Shown: piece after piece, positions 1 to 8,900 of the stretch
How positions within the stretch are numbered: the stretch's first letter is position 1
Layout: every line of letters begins with the position of its first letter
Assembly (NCBI RefSeq): GCF_900156915.1
Contig: NZ_LT732535.1
Span: 2,058,309 to 2,122,308 of the forward strand
Source of the DNA: Sediminibacillus massiliensis
GTDB lineage: Bacteria > Bacillota > Bacilli > Bacillales > Amphibacillaceae
Direction of reading: 5' to 3'
DNA length: 64,000 bases
Translations under genes and position numbers: made by a program
Notes under the pieces: generated by a model
What the model was told of the DNA's origin: nothing
Seen by the model: the letters and a program-made list of their open reading frames with translations, nothing else
Databases searched by the model: none

Positions 1-53
1 TACAATACCTCTTTCTTCTGGTTAAGTCTCCCATTATCAGCTCATTTCATTTC

Positions 54-64
54 GGGAACGTTCC
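54..64. promoter_or_regulatory. Palindromic operator GGGAACGTTCC, copy 1
   Basis: GGGAACGTTCC with a central CG, as in LacI-family operators. It recurs as a perfect 12-bp palindrome at 6008-6019 upstream of the FAD-oxidoreductase gene. It lies about 50 bp upstream of a ribosome binding site for a gene off the left edge. That the two sites form a regulon is inference; no cognate regulator is identified in the window. Confidence 0.5.
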
Positions 65-278
65 TATTTATTAACTTGGTTAAATTTTACCTCATATTCA
101 TTATGTAATCAACAACATTTTTGCATAATCGGTCAAAAATACAACATAAATTGGTCACAATAATAATATTTAAAGCAAATAAACAACAATATAAATCTAA
201 AAAAAACTAAAAGTCCAATAAATGTAATAAATTGAAGGTTGGGATTAATTTGTTTATCAGAGTGCCTATCAGAGAAAA

Positions 279-315
279 AATAAAGGAGACCCTTTATTTT
301 AGGGTCTCCTTATTT
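279..315 (-). terminator. Rho-independent terminator of the GH38 gene
   Basis: A perfect 11-bp stem (AAGGAGACCCT at 283-293 with AGGGTCTCCTT at 301-311) is followed on the minus strand by a T-rich run (A-run at 275-281 on the plus strand). It lies about 14 bp past the stop of the alpha-mannosidase gene and closes the long leftward gene set. Confidence 0.85.
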
Positions 316-328
316 GGTAACGGGGGCT

Positions 329-2752
329 TTACTGCTCCCATTCAAGTAGATTGGTTTCAGTGACTGGTTTTGACGGGTCGGATGGAACTCTGAATGTTTT
401 GATTTCACAAGGGCCGAAGTCCGCATCTATTATCCTGTCCCAGTTTGAGAGTTTGATAGATGCTTTTACTGCCCTATTATTCGTCTCATAGCACCTGATG
501 ATGATATCTTCGTTGTCTTCCGCTTGTTTCATGGCACTTATGATGATATTATCCTGGTCAACTGAAACATAAGAATCCACTTGCGGCAGTACTCCTTCAT
601 GGTATGTTTCAATCAAAGCTACTGGACTTTGGTTCAATTCAGCTGCGTGTTTGACTGTCAAAGCTTCCTCCCAGCTGTCTTCATGTGGAAGCAGACTGTA
701 TCTGAATCGTTGGATACCTTGATCAATAAAGGAATAATGTCCGTCCGGATCTGGAATTAATGGATCATGATGGGCATAGATCGGACTTCTTAATACCGTA
801 AGGCTTAATTCATTGCCATCGACATCATAGCTGTATTTTGCATTATTGGCGATACTCAGTCCATATCTGCCGCCCGTCGCTTTGACTGTTCCTGATACAT
901 CGATCCAGCTTTGTCCGACCTGTTCTTCACCATTAGCCTCACGGATGATGTGCCCGTAAGGTATTTCATAAGTAGCTTTGCGATGTACTAAATTGACAGG
1001 ATACTTCAATTTCAATACTTTGAACTTCTCTCTCCAATCAACCATTACATCCACATCAATATGATTTTCATCCTTGTACATGGCAAAATCCTGAACCAGC
1101 TTAGACGATCCGTATTCGCTAACGACACGAATAACAGACTTCACTGGCCCATGTTCGATACGCTGGATACTCTTCGCCTTAAACTCTCCCGCTACATCGG
1201 CATATCGGACGACATCATGTGACCAGGTATCGCTTGTATCGTTAACGACTACAGGTCTAGCTGCATCAGAAGTAAACAATTCATATTGTTTTTCTTTATC
1301 ATACAGACTGCTTATAAATCCATTGTCTGGATTGATTTCAAGCCGGTAGCGGGCATTTTCCATGATATAATCATTGGCCTTTATGGTTTCAAACTGTTCT
1401 GGTGCAGCGTTAGAAACTACTTTATAGACCCGGTACCCCATTGCAGGTACTGTTGCCATGAAACTTAACCGGTTTCGTCCATTTGCTGTGGCCTTGGACT
1501 GAACTACCTGAACAGGTATCTGTTTTCCCTTTTCATCGGTAAGTATTTGGTCCTCTTTCCACTTTTTAAATTCCACTTCTACATTCGTGTTGATCTCCCA
1601 TGAATGAGGATTGAAAACGACAATCGGCAGCATGGATTCATCTTGTTCTATATGGATATTCCAAGCCAAGGATTGAACAGCATAATTAAGGCCCCGTTCG
1701 GTTATTGACATCGCTTCTCCATGCATATTACGGGCATCTTCATACGCATCTTCCAAACTAGTTCCAGCTAAAATATCATGAAACTGATTGAACATGACAT
1801 TTTTCCAAGCTTCCTTGAAGTCTGCCGGATAAGGCTGACCAGTTGTCTTTTTAGCTATTACAGACATTTTTTCTGCTTTTGCCAGTAGGTTCTCTGCCTC
1901 TCTGTTCCATTTTTTGATACCAGAGTGGACAGAATAACAACCTTTGGCGTGATTTTGAAGATCATGATGGACTGTCGGAAGAGGAGCTTCCTGCTTCTTG
2001 ACATCTTCAAAGAATTGATTTGGCGAACTAAAAATTAAATTCGGCATATCTTCCCGTTCATTCAACCGTTTAATGCTTTCAATATTTTCCTTTGTCGGTC
2101 CACCACCGTGATTTCCAACTCCGTAAAAACTCATCAAATCATTAAATGGTTCTTTTATCTCTTTCGAACACCTGTTGATATGCTGTTCCAGATCCTGCCC
2201 CCATGTTGTATATTCAAAAGGAATTTGGAAAGTCGTCACTCTTGAACCGTCATCAGACTCCCACCAGAACAGACGTCCCGGAAGCCCTTTTTCGTGAGGG
2301 CCGGGCCGCATGAATACGTAGTGATCCATCCCGCTTTTCTTCAAAATCTGCGGCAGCATACCCGCATGCCCGAAGCTGTCTACGTTATATCCCACCTTTG
2401 CAGTAACACCGAACTTTTCCTGGAAATAATGCTGACCGTACAAGCCTTGTCTTACAAACGATTCCCCACTAGGTATATTGCAGTCCGGCTGAAGCCACCA
2501 ACCCCCGCAAATAACCCATCTTCCCTCTTGGATTTTTTCTTTGATCTCCTCGAACATGGCAGGAGCGTTTTTTTCTACCCATTCATACATGACAGCAGAA
2601 CTGGAAGTAAAAACAAAATCATCATATTCTGCTAATCTATCAAGTGCAGAACGGAAAGTTGCTTTTGTCTCTTGAAACCCTTCCTGCCATTGCCATAGCC
2701 ACACTGGATCCAAATGTGCATTCCCAATCATATGAAGCGATTTATCTTTCAT
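329..2752 (-). CDS. Glycoside hydrolase family 38 alpha-mannosidase
   Basis: An 807-aa alpha-mannosidase that should hydrolyse terminal alpha-mannosides with retention of configuration using a divalent metal (family knowledge). The N-terminus carries the GH38 metal motif GNAHLDPVWLW (about residues 11-21). The nucleophile Asp sits in YNVDSFGHAG (about residue 124), and a second metal-site HD is in FNQFHDILAGTS. There is no signal peptide, so it acts in the cytoplasm. The start follows a GGGGAGG site at good spacing. It is the last gene of the leftward set, 18 bp after the double FAD-oxidoreductase, suggesting that a mannoside or mannose-like glycoside is opened inside the cell. The exact linkage cannot be read from sequence. 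Confidence 0.9.
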   Translation of the reverse strand: MKDKSLHMIGNAHLDPVWLWQWQEGFQETKATFRSALDRLAEYDDFVFTSSSAVMYEWVEKNAPAMFEEIKEKIQEGRWVICGGWWLQPDCNIPSGESFVRQGLYGQHYFQEKFGVTAKVGYNVDSFGHAGMLPQILKKSGMDHYVFMRPGPHEKGLPGRLFWWESDDGSRVTTFQIPFEYTTWGQDLEQHINRCSKEIKEPFNDLMSFYGVGNHGGGPTKENIESIKRLNEREDMPNLIFSSPNQFFEDVKKQEAPLPTVHHDLQNHAKGCYSVHSGIKKWNREAENLLAKAEKMSVIAKKTTGQPYPADFKEAWKNVMFNQFHDILAGTSLEDAYEDARNMHGEAMSITERGLNYAVQSLAWNIHIEQDESMLPIVVFNPHSWEINTNVEVEFKKWKEDQILTDEKGKQIPVQVVQSKATANGRNRLSFMATVPAMGYRVYKVVSNAAPEQFETIKANDYIMENARYRLEINPDNGFISSLYDKEKQYELFTSDAARPVVVNDTSDTWSHDVVRYADVAGEFKAKSIQRIEHGPVKSVIRVVSEYGSSKLVQDFAMYKDENHIDVDVMVDWREKFKVLKLKYPVNLVHRKATYEIPYGHIIREANGEEQVGQSWIDVSGTVKATGGRYGLSIANNAKYSYDVDGNELSLTVLRSPIYAHHDPLIPDPDGHYSFIDQGIQRFRYSLLPHEDSWEEALTVKHAAELNQSPVALIETYHEGVLPQVDSYVSVDQDNIIISAMKQAEDNEDIIIRCYETNNRAVKASIKLSNWDRIIDADFGPCEIKTFRVPSDPSKPVTETNLLEWEQ

Positions 2753-2770
2753 TGTGAATTCCTCCCCTGG

Positions 2771-5700
2771 TTATATGAAATTTGCTGTGACATCATCTTT
2801 TATATCTAGTTTAAGTGTTAGCGGTCGAGGTTCGAGATTATGTGCAATTGCCTCTAAATAAGACAACCATTGCCGCTTGTTTTTCTGGAAATCTTTCTCC
2901 GTGAGCCGCTTTAATTCGGTATGAGCCTGTTCGGCCAAAAGGGCACGAGAATCTTCCAGGTAATCAATTAATACTTGATATCCTTCTTTCCCTCCGCATC
3001 GTGCAAGAGCACGAGCTATACTTAAATCAAGCATCGCCTGCCGTTCTTTAAAATAATCCGGCTCCACACCAGAGCTTCGCAACTGGCTTTTTAAGTTATC
3101 ATGTTGATAGAGTTTTTCCAAAATAGGGATACAGTCTGGATCAGCCAATCGCTCAGCCCCGTAACAGACGGCGTCTACATAATAGAAAGTCCCCTTCAGC
3201 ATATCTTTTAAATTATCCTCGGTAGGTCTTATCCTGTCTGCAACTTTTTCCCAAATTGACAGACTTCGTTTATCTCTTGTCATACCAATTGTATAGATTA
3301 AATAAACAACATCAGGCATCGCTCCTTGGTCCGGAGGAAGCTGTGTATGACGGATTATATTATCTCTTACCGGTAAGTAGTCCTTCGATAACTCTCGCTC
3401 AATCTCTCTTTCCAATACACCATACCCGTAAGATGATTCGTACATCGCCAGGGATTGTGCTAGGACGACTTGTCTGTTGGTATCGCCATTCTCCAGCGCT
3501 TTGTCTAAACCTTTTTCCAAGTATGGAATAATAGCTGGTCCTGCAGTGCATACTTCCACAATCGGGATTCGTTCCGTAAAGACTTCATCCATTTCCATGT
3601 CTGCATACATATACAGCGGTTCTTCTCCAGTCAACGATTCCACTAATGCTTCCAGTTCATGCCCTTCATATTGTTTCGTTTCAACGGTGCGCGACAGGAC
3701 GGCTTCAGGAAGCAACTCCTCTTTTATCAAGCGCTTCTGCAGTGCTCTGATATCAATATCTCTTGGCAGTTGTCGAGTGCGAACGGCTTGTGCCGCAGCA
3801 ATTGCAGTTACACCACCCAAGTTTTCTAGATCCGACTGCATTCTGATTGCCGCAAATGCATCATGAGTAGCTGAAACTGCTTTACCGGCGATCAAAATCC
3901 CTTCCAGACCTTTCGGAAGTAAGATCTGGTATGGAATTTCAATTTCCAAATTCGGAGGAATCAGTCCTAAATGCATCCAATCCGCTCCGTTTTTACCCTT
4001 CATATCATGATTACTGAAGTGTATATTAATCACATCATCCCATTGCCGGTACCTAAGCTGGTCTGTCAAAGTCAGCACTTCTTCTCCCAATACATGCCTG
4101 GTTTCCCTTGAAGCAACGTATATGCCATGGTCATGGACATCCCTTTTACGCTTTCTTCTTCGGCCGTCGAGAATAGCCCGTGTATAATCCTCGACATTGG
4201 AGATATCGACCATGCTTGTAAAATTGTTTTGCGACCTGCCCGGCTTCGCAAATTGAGCCAGTGAATACCACATCACAATATGATCGCGTTCAGATCCATA
4301 GATATATTCTGCCCCGGCGAAAGCTGCTACGTCCCCGTCGCCTGTCGCATCGATTACTGCATCTGCCATCACGGCAAACGGTCCATAAGCGTTTACTGCC
4401 ACTACTCCTCTGACTCTGTTTTCTTCCATGATCGTTCCGATTATTTTCGTATTGAAATACGTTTGAACGCCAGCTTTTTCTGCTTCTTTTAAAAGTGCAT
4501 ACATTTTTGCTTCAATATTCCATTTTGGACTATGATGATTGATTTTCTTTTGAACTTCATTTACTTTTTCCGTCACAAAACGATTGAACCCTACCCGACG
4601 GCCGAACCAATAACTGTCCACCGCACCTAAAGTCCCAGTTCCACCCAGACCTGGATTCATTTCCAGCAAAAGTGTTTCCATCCCTTCTTTAGCAGATGTG
4701 ATAGCGGCTGTAGCCCCGCTTGTACCGCCGCCTACCACTAAAACCTCTGTCTGATGGACAATCGGAACACCCTGGCCAGGGACCATGTGTTTTTGGTATT
4801 GCCGGCCTTGTTGGGGCTGTTCCAACTCAGAAATCCGGTACTTAACTTCAGCTTTATCAGGAAGCTTTTGCTGTGACGGTTCTCCGCAGAATCGCATGAA
4901 ATCTTCCCACTTACTGATCAATAATTCCGCCAATTCTATACCAAGTTGACTTGAGGTGATGGGGTTAGCAAATAGCAAACCAGCGTCCTCAAGTCTTGCC
5001 GCTTCATTCAAGCACCATAATCTTTGATCAGTGGAAGCAAAACCGTCAAGCCTTGCTCCATGATTCATTTTTTGAGCGGATGTTTCAGATAGATCAAGCT
5101 TCAACCGAGGAATTTGTTCAGACTGAAGTTCATAGGAGGAGGCGGCTAAGTAAGCATTTTGGCACGCTTTGTGCTCCTGCAGAAGATATTCAGCCAACCG
5201 CATCATCGTATGTCTTGAAGCAACCTCGTAATCCATCACTTGCTCTGAGACAGTTTCCTTATCAGATTTATCCATTTTAAGTTTAAATTCCAAAAATACA
5301 TGACCATTTTCCGCATATCCTTGATGGACATAAGCTGTATTGTTCTCAATCCCAACTTCTTCTGGCAGCTTTACTTCTTTACCTATTATTTCTTCAGCCC
5401 TGTATAACTCGATCGTTTTCCAGAAACTATACCAGGAAGCATCGGCCTGTTCAAACTGCTCACCAGCTAATTTCAACACACTTGCAGACTCAGTCGCATC
5501 GATGACTATATCCGATTTAATAACCTGCCTCCCCGATTTATTACCTGTGACAACCATTTTCCTTCCGTTCTCATCAGTATAAAAACCAGTTGCACTGCTT
5601 GCATAGAGAAGTTTAATGTCTTTATTTAGCAATAAGTTTTCCAAAGTGGTCTTAACATGATCCATATAGAGGGCAATCTCTCCGTCCCTTTTCGTCCCCC

Positions 5701-5989
5701 GGCTTGCCACAGCTTGAAGAACTTCCGGCAACTCATTGAAATTAAACGGTCTAGAAGCGTCCAGCCATGGACGGAGGGTCGCTGTCACTTCCCGACCTAA
5801 ATATGTCCTCGATTCTATGATGGCAACTTGTTTTCCTGCATCAGCCAGTTTTAATGCTGCAGATACTGCCGCAAAAGAACCACCCACAATCGCCACATCT
5901 ACATCAAACAAAATCGGCAACTCCCGACTGGGGATTTGGACTTCCTTTTGTTGGTTCAAATAGTCAGATCCAGACTCGTTTACAGTCAT
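2771..5989 (-). CDS. Double-domain FAD-dependent oxidoreductase
   Basis: A 1072-aa protein made of two successive FAD_oxidored-type halves plus a tail. The first Rossmann segment (about residues 30-58, VAIVGGSFAA) has lost glycines of the GxGxxG motif. The second (about 410-440, VLVVGGGTSGA) is canonical, and later motifs such as DATGDGDVAAFAGAEY look intact. The final 240 or so residues form a helical repeat-like region. No signal peptide or membrane segment is seen. The start follows AAAAGGATG. The gene sits after a GGGAACGTTCCC operator and 18 bp before the GH38 gene. It probably oxidises a sugar, glycoside or polyol, but the substrate is unknown. FAD binding may be confined to the second half. 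Confidence 0.8.
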   Translation of the reverse strand: MTVNESGSDYLNQQKEVQIPSRELPILFDVDVAIVGGSFAAVSAALKLADAGKQVAIIESRTYLGREVTATLRPWLDASRPFNFNELPEVLQAVASRGTKRDGEIALYMDHVKTTLENLLLNKDIKLLYASSATGFYTDENGRKMVVTGNKSGRQVIKSDIVIDATESASVLKLAGEQFEQADASWYSFWKTIELYRAEEIIGKEVKLPEEVGIENNTAYVHQGYAENGHVFLEFKLKMDKSDKETVSEQVMDYEVASRHTMMRLAEYLLQEHKACQNAYLAASSYELQSEQIPRLKLDLSETSAQKMNHGARLDGFASTDQRLWCLNEAARLEDAGLLFANPITSSQLGIELAELLISKWEDFMRFCGEPSQQKLPDKAEVKYRISELEQPQQGRQYQKHMVPGQGVPIVHQTEVLVVGGGTSGATAAITSAKEGMETLLLEMNPGLGGTGTLGAVDSYWFGRRVGFNRFVTEKVNEVQKKINHHSPKWNIEAKMYALLKEAEKAGVQTYFNTKIIGTIMEENRVRGVVAVNAYGPFAVMADAVIDATGDGDVAAFAGAEYIYGSERDHIVMWYSLAQFAKPGRSQNNFTSMVDISNVEDYTRAILDGRRRKRKRDVHDHGIYVASRETRHVLGEEVLTLTDQLRYRQWDDVINIHFSNHDMKGKNGADWMHLGLIPPNLEIEIPYQILLPKGLEGILIAGKAVSATHDAFAAIRMQSDLENLGGVTAIAAAQAVRTRQLPRDIDIRALQKRLIKEELLPEAVLSRTVETKQYEGHELEALVESLTGEEPLYMYADMEMDEVFTERIPIVEVCTAGPAIIPYLEKGLDKALENGDTNRQVVLAQSLAMYESSYGYGVLEREIERELSKDYLPVRDNIIRHTQLPPDQGAMPDVVYLIYTIGMTRDKRSLSIWEKVADRIRPTEDNLKDMLKGTFYYVDAVCYGAERLADPDCIPILEKLYQHDNLKSQLRSSGVEPDYFKERQAMLDLSIARALARCGGKEGYQVLIDYLEDSRALLAEQAHTELKRLTEKDFQKNKRQWLSYLEAIAHNLEPRPLTLKLDIKDDVTANFI

Positions 5990-6007
5990 ATAAACATCCT
6001 TTTCGAC

Positions 6008-6019
6008 GGGAACGTTCCC
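6008..6019. promoter_or_regulatory. Palindromic operator GGGAACGTTCCC, copy 2
   Basis: A perfect 12-bp palindrome in the 33-bp gap between the isomerase/epimerase stop and the FAD-oxidoreductase start. A TAAAAT-like -10 on the minus strand (6020-6025) abuts it. This suggests an internal, separately regulated promoter for the FAD-oxidoreductase and alpha-mannosidase genes. The same core occurs at 54-64. Confidence 0.55.
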
Positions 6020-6022
6020 ATT

Positions 6023-6778
6023 TTATTTTAGTTGTTTTTTCAGGTTTTCCAAATTATCCTTTGCTACATCCATCGGATTGCGATCATAATCTTCTTGTTC
6101 TATGATGAACCAGCCAACCCCGTTCCTTTTGCCTGTCTCAATAAATTGGTTTAGATCTAATATACCTGTTCCAATTTCTGTACTTGTTTTGTTGCCGCTT
6201 TCCATTTTCATGTCTTTTAGATGGAGGGAAATACACCGGTTCTTATATTTTTCCATAATTTCTGCTGGATCATGACCGGCATAGGAAGCCCAGTAACAAT
6301 CCAACTCCATTTTTACCAGTTCTGGATCGGTGTTCTCAAACAACAGATCAAATCCTGTTTTCCCGCCGTACTGTTCGAATTCCCAGTTGTGGTTGTGATA
6401 CCCAAATGTAAAACCAGCTTTCCTGCATTCTTCACCTACTTCATTTAAACGTTCTGCTGTCTGTTTATAATCATCACCAGTCCCACGCATCTGTTTAGGA
6501 AGGACAGGACAGATCAACAGGTCATTTCCTATAGTTTCATTAAACTGAAGCGTTTGTTCGAGCTCACTGCCTTGCAGCTGGTGCAAACCTGTATGTACGC
6601 CTGCAACTTTCACTTTCTCTTCCTCTAACACTGCTCTCAATTCTTCTGCGGGGGTCTCAAAGAAGCCGGCAAACTGCAGGCTGTCATATCCATAACTGGC
6701 AAGTTTGCGAATCGTACCGACCAAATCTTTCTCTGTCTTTTCCCTTACAGAAAATAATTGAAGTCCTATTTCAGTCAT
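6023..6778 (-). CDS. Sugar phosphate isomerase/epimerase family (TIM barrel)
   Basis: A 251-aa xylose-isomerase-like TIM-barrel protein (AP endonuclease 2 superfamily). Visible metal-site segments are GVHTGLH, FGYHNHNWEFE, MELDCYWASYAGHDP, ISLHLKDMK and WFIIEQEDYD, which supply the usual His/Glu/Asp ligands. Members isomerise or epimerise sugars, or act on 3-keto-glycosides when paired with Gfo/Idh dehydrogenases. It lies 24 bp after the Gfo/Idh/MocA gene, a pairing that supports joint action on an oxidised sugar. The substrate is not known. The start has an upstream GAGGGAAAGGTG site. Confidence 0.85.
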   Translation of the reverse strand: MTEIGLQLFSVREKTEKDLVGTIRKLASYGYDSLQFAGFFETPAEELRAVLEEEKVKVAGVHTGLHQLQGSELEQTLQFNETIGNDLLICPVLPKQMRGTGDDYKQTAERLNEVGEECRKAGFTFGYHNHNWEFEQYGGKTGFDLLFENTDPELVKMELDCYWASYAGHDPAEIMEKYKNRCISLHLKDMKMESGNKTSTEIGTGILDLNQFIETGKRNGVGWFIIEQEDYDRNPMDVAKDNLENLKKQLK

Positions 6779-6802
6779 AGAATCACCTTTCCCTCTCGTT
6801 AA

Positions 6803-7876
6803 TTAAAATTTTTCCATCATGTCTAATACTGGTGGACGAGCTGCAGAGCTTGTCAGCTGATAATGTTTTCCATCTGATGAGGCCAAATGGAATCCATGCA
6901 TGATCTCCAATACGTGGTAAGTCAAGTTACCATTCGCTCGATGCTCGCGCTCCTCCAGTATCGATTTCGCCATATCGGCAAGTCCGATTCCGCGGCTGTT
7001 TGACCGATATCCATGAGTAAGAGGCACTTCAGCAAATTCTTTTTCCCCTTTTCGACGATATTTTACAGAACCACCGAATGTGTTCGGATCAGGAATGCTT
7101 AATGTTCCATATTCTCCGTACACTTCGATCCTAGGCAAAGTATTTCCCCAGGAGTCAAAGCTTGTTACCAAGGTTCCCACAGCTCCATTTTCGAAATCCA
7201 GCACACCAGATATATGTGTAGGTACTTCGACTGGAATTTTACGTCCTTCAGGTGTCTCTCGTTCAGGGAAAGATATGCTAGTCGACCCTGTAACCCTTTT
7301 CACCGGACCAATCAACGAAATAAGTGCAGTAAGATAATAAGGTCCCATATCAAACATCGGACCGCCCCCAGTTTGATAAAAGAAATCCGGATTTGGGTGC
7401 CACTCTTCCATACCACTGCTCATAAAGAAAGCATTTGCTGCAACTGGCCGGCCGATCCAACCGTCTTGAATTAATTTAATTGCTGTCTGAATTCCTCCAC
7501 CCAAGAATGTGTCAGGGGCTCCTCCTACCCGAAGACCTTTTTTATTAGCTGTTCCGATTACTTTCTTTCCTTCTTCCAACGATACAGCCAATGGCTTCTC
7601 TGTATAGACATGCTTCCCGGCTTCAAGTGCCGCTAATGCCACTTCACTGTGGGCGCTTGGTATTGTTAGGTTTAACACGATATCGATATCCTTATCTGAC
7701 AGCAGTTCATCGACTGTGTATGCTTTCACGTCGTATTCTTCCGCCTTCTCCTTCGCTCTTTCGATATCTAAATCAGCACATGCTACAATATCCAGTGATC
7801 CATATGTTCTGCAATTGTTAAAGTAAATCGTACTAATATTTCCACAGCCGATAATTCCAACTTTCATTTTTTCCAT
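6803..7876 (-). CDS. Gfo/Idh/MocA family NAD(P)-dependent sugar dehydrogenase
   Basis: A 357-aa oxidoreductase. The N-terminal Rossmann motif is KVGIIGCGNIS, followed by the family signature EKPLAVSLEEGKK and the C-terminal Gfo/Idh fold with MFDMGPYYL. The start is the ATG at 7876 because GGAGGTATATT sits directly upstream; a seven-residue longer reading frame has no such site. These enzymes oxidise a sugar or cyclitol hydroxyl, often C2 or C3. It lies between the ROK protein and the isomerase/epimerase and is probably co-transcribed with both. Confidence 0.88.
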   Translation of the reverse strand: MEKMKVGIIGCGNISTIYFNNCRTYGSLDIVACADLDIERAKEKAEEYDVKAYTVDELLSDKDIDIVLNLTIPSAHSEVALAALEAGKHVYTEKPLAVSLEEGKKVIGTANKKGLRVGGAPDTFLGGGIQTAIKLIQDGWIGRPVAANAFFMSSGMEEWHPNPDFFYQTGGGPMFDMGPYYLTALISLIGPVKRVTGSTSISFPERETPEGRKIPVEVPTHISGVLDFENGAVGTLVTSFDSWGNTLPRIEVYGEYGTLSIPDPNTFGGSVKYRRKGEKEFAEVPLTHGYRSNSRGIGLADMAKSILEEREHRANGNLTYHVLEIMHGFHLASSDGKHYQLTSSAARPPVLDMMEKF

Positions 7877-7901
7877 AATATACCTCCATAAATGCAATTA
7901 G

Positions 7902-8900
7902 TTATAATTCCAATCCAGGCTTTATATTAGCTGCTTTCTCTAATGCCAGAAGAGCGACAGAAAAACTAGCCAAATCACCTATTCGCTCACCAAGACCTGT
8001 AGGCGTTATTTCGCATACTGACAAAGACAAGCCAATCGCTTCCTTTTCCAGTTCTTGAAGGACCAATGGCTCTAATATCTTTTGCTGTCTCCCATAGATA
8101 CTTCCGATCACAATCTTTTCCGGATTCAAGATATCCACCAGTAGAGCAAGTCCCCTTCCTAACCGGAATCCTACAATAGAGAAAACTTCCAATGCCAGTT
8201 CATCACCAGCTTGAGCGGCGAGACCGACCTTTTTGGTGGTTATGTTCCCAAGCTCATCGAGCCTCGGACAAAATAAGGGTGTTTTTCCTTCTCCAATGGC
8301 TTTTTCAGCCATTATTGCAGCGAGCCTGGCGATTCCGCCTCCACTACAGAAGCCTTCAAAAGAGCCTGCCTTCCCGAACCCTACCGGACCTTCCTCCGCA
8401 AGCCTGATATGGCCTACTTCACCTGCTAAATCATTAGTCCCGGAATATAACTGGCCATTCAGGATGAGCCCAGCCCCCATTCCCGTTCCAAATGTGAGGA
8501 AAATCATGTTTTCGGTGCCTTTACCCGCGCCCCACTTCCATTCAGCCATGGCACCGGCATTTGCATCATTTTGTAAGGCGACCGGAATATGGTATATCTC
8601 TTCCAGCATTTTGACTATTTCAATGTTTTCCCAACCAGGCAAATTCGGCGGTGCTACAATTAGACCTTTCTTACTGTTCAACGGGCCTCCACAGCTAATT
8701 CCGATGGAAGCCAATGTATGAATCTGATGCCTCTCCAACAGTTGATCCAGTGTGTCAGTCATGCTTTTGATGGCCTTTTCGGGAGTATCCGGTGTCGGGA
8801 ACTCCACTCTTTCGACCGTATTCACCTCATCGCCAGACAACTCGCCGATCAACACCGCACATTTTGTTCCGCCAATATCCAATCCAGCTATTATGGTCAT
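7902..8900 (-). CDS. ROK family sugar kinase-like protein without zinc cysteines
   Basis: A 332-aa ROK protein with the ATP-binding phosphate-1 motif AGLDIGGTKCAV, catalytic Asp112 in LQNDANAGA and the GEVGHI histidine. The usual CxCGxxGCxE zinc motif is changed at residues 173-182 to VGFGKAGSFE, so all three cysteines are gone. There is no N-terminal HTH, so it is a kinase and not a NagC-type repressor. Its ATG overlaps the stop of the SIS-domain gene (ATGA), indicating translational coupling. The sugar phosphorylated is not known. Confidence 0.85.
   Translation of the reverse strand: MTIIAGLDIGGTKCAVLIGELSGDEVNTVERVEFPTPDTPEKAIKSMTDTLDQLLERHQIHTLASIGISCGGPLNSKKGLIVAPPNLPGWENIEIVKMLEEIYHIPVALQNDANAGAMAEWKWGAGKGTENMIFLTFGTGMGAGLILNGQLYSGTNDLAGEVGHIRLAEEGPVGFGKAGSFEGFCSGGGIARLAAIMAEKAIGEGKTPLFCPRLDELGNITTKKVGLAAQAGDELALEVFSIVGFRLGRGLALLVDILNPEKIVIGSIYGRQQKILEPLVLQELEKEAIGLSLSVCEITPTGLGERIGDLASFSVALLALEKAANIKPGLEL

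Larger units (their letters stand above)
1..328. other. AT-rich intergenic region at left edge
   Basis: No convincing gene is seen here. On the minus strand, bases 20 to 1 read as an AAAGAGG ribosome binding site running off the window, so a leftward gene probably starts just outside. The operator-like palindrome at 54-64 and the alpha-mannosidase terminator at 279-315 are listed separately. The stretch between them (about 65-240) is very AT-rich and otherwise featureless. Confidence 0.6.

Noticed and set aside
7902..8900. ROK repressor (NagC/XylR type)
   Set aside because: There is no N-terminal winged helix; the protein starts directly with the ATP-binding motif.
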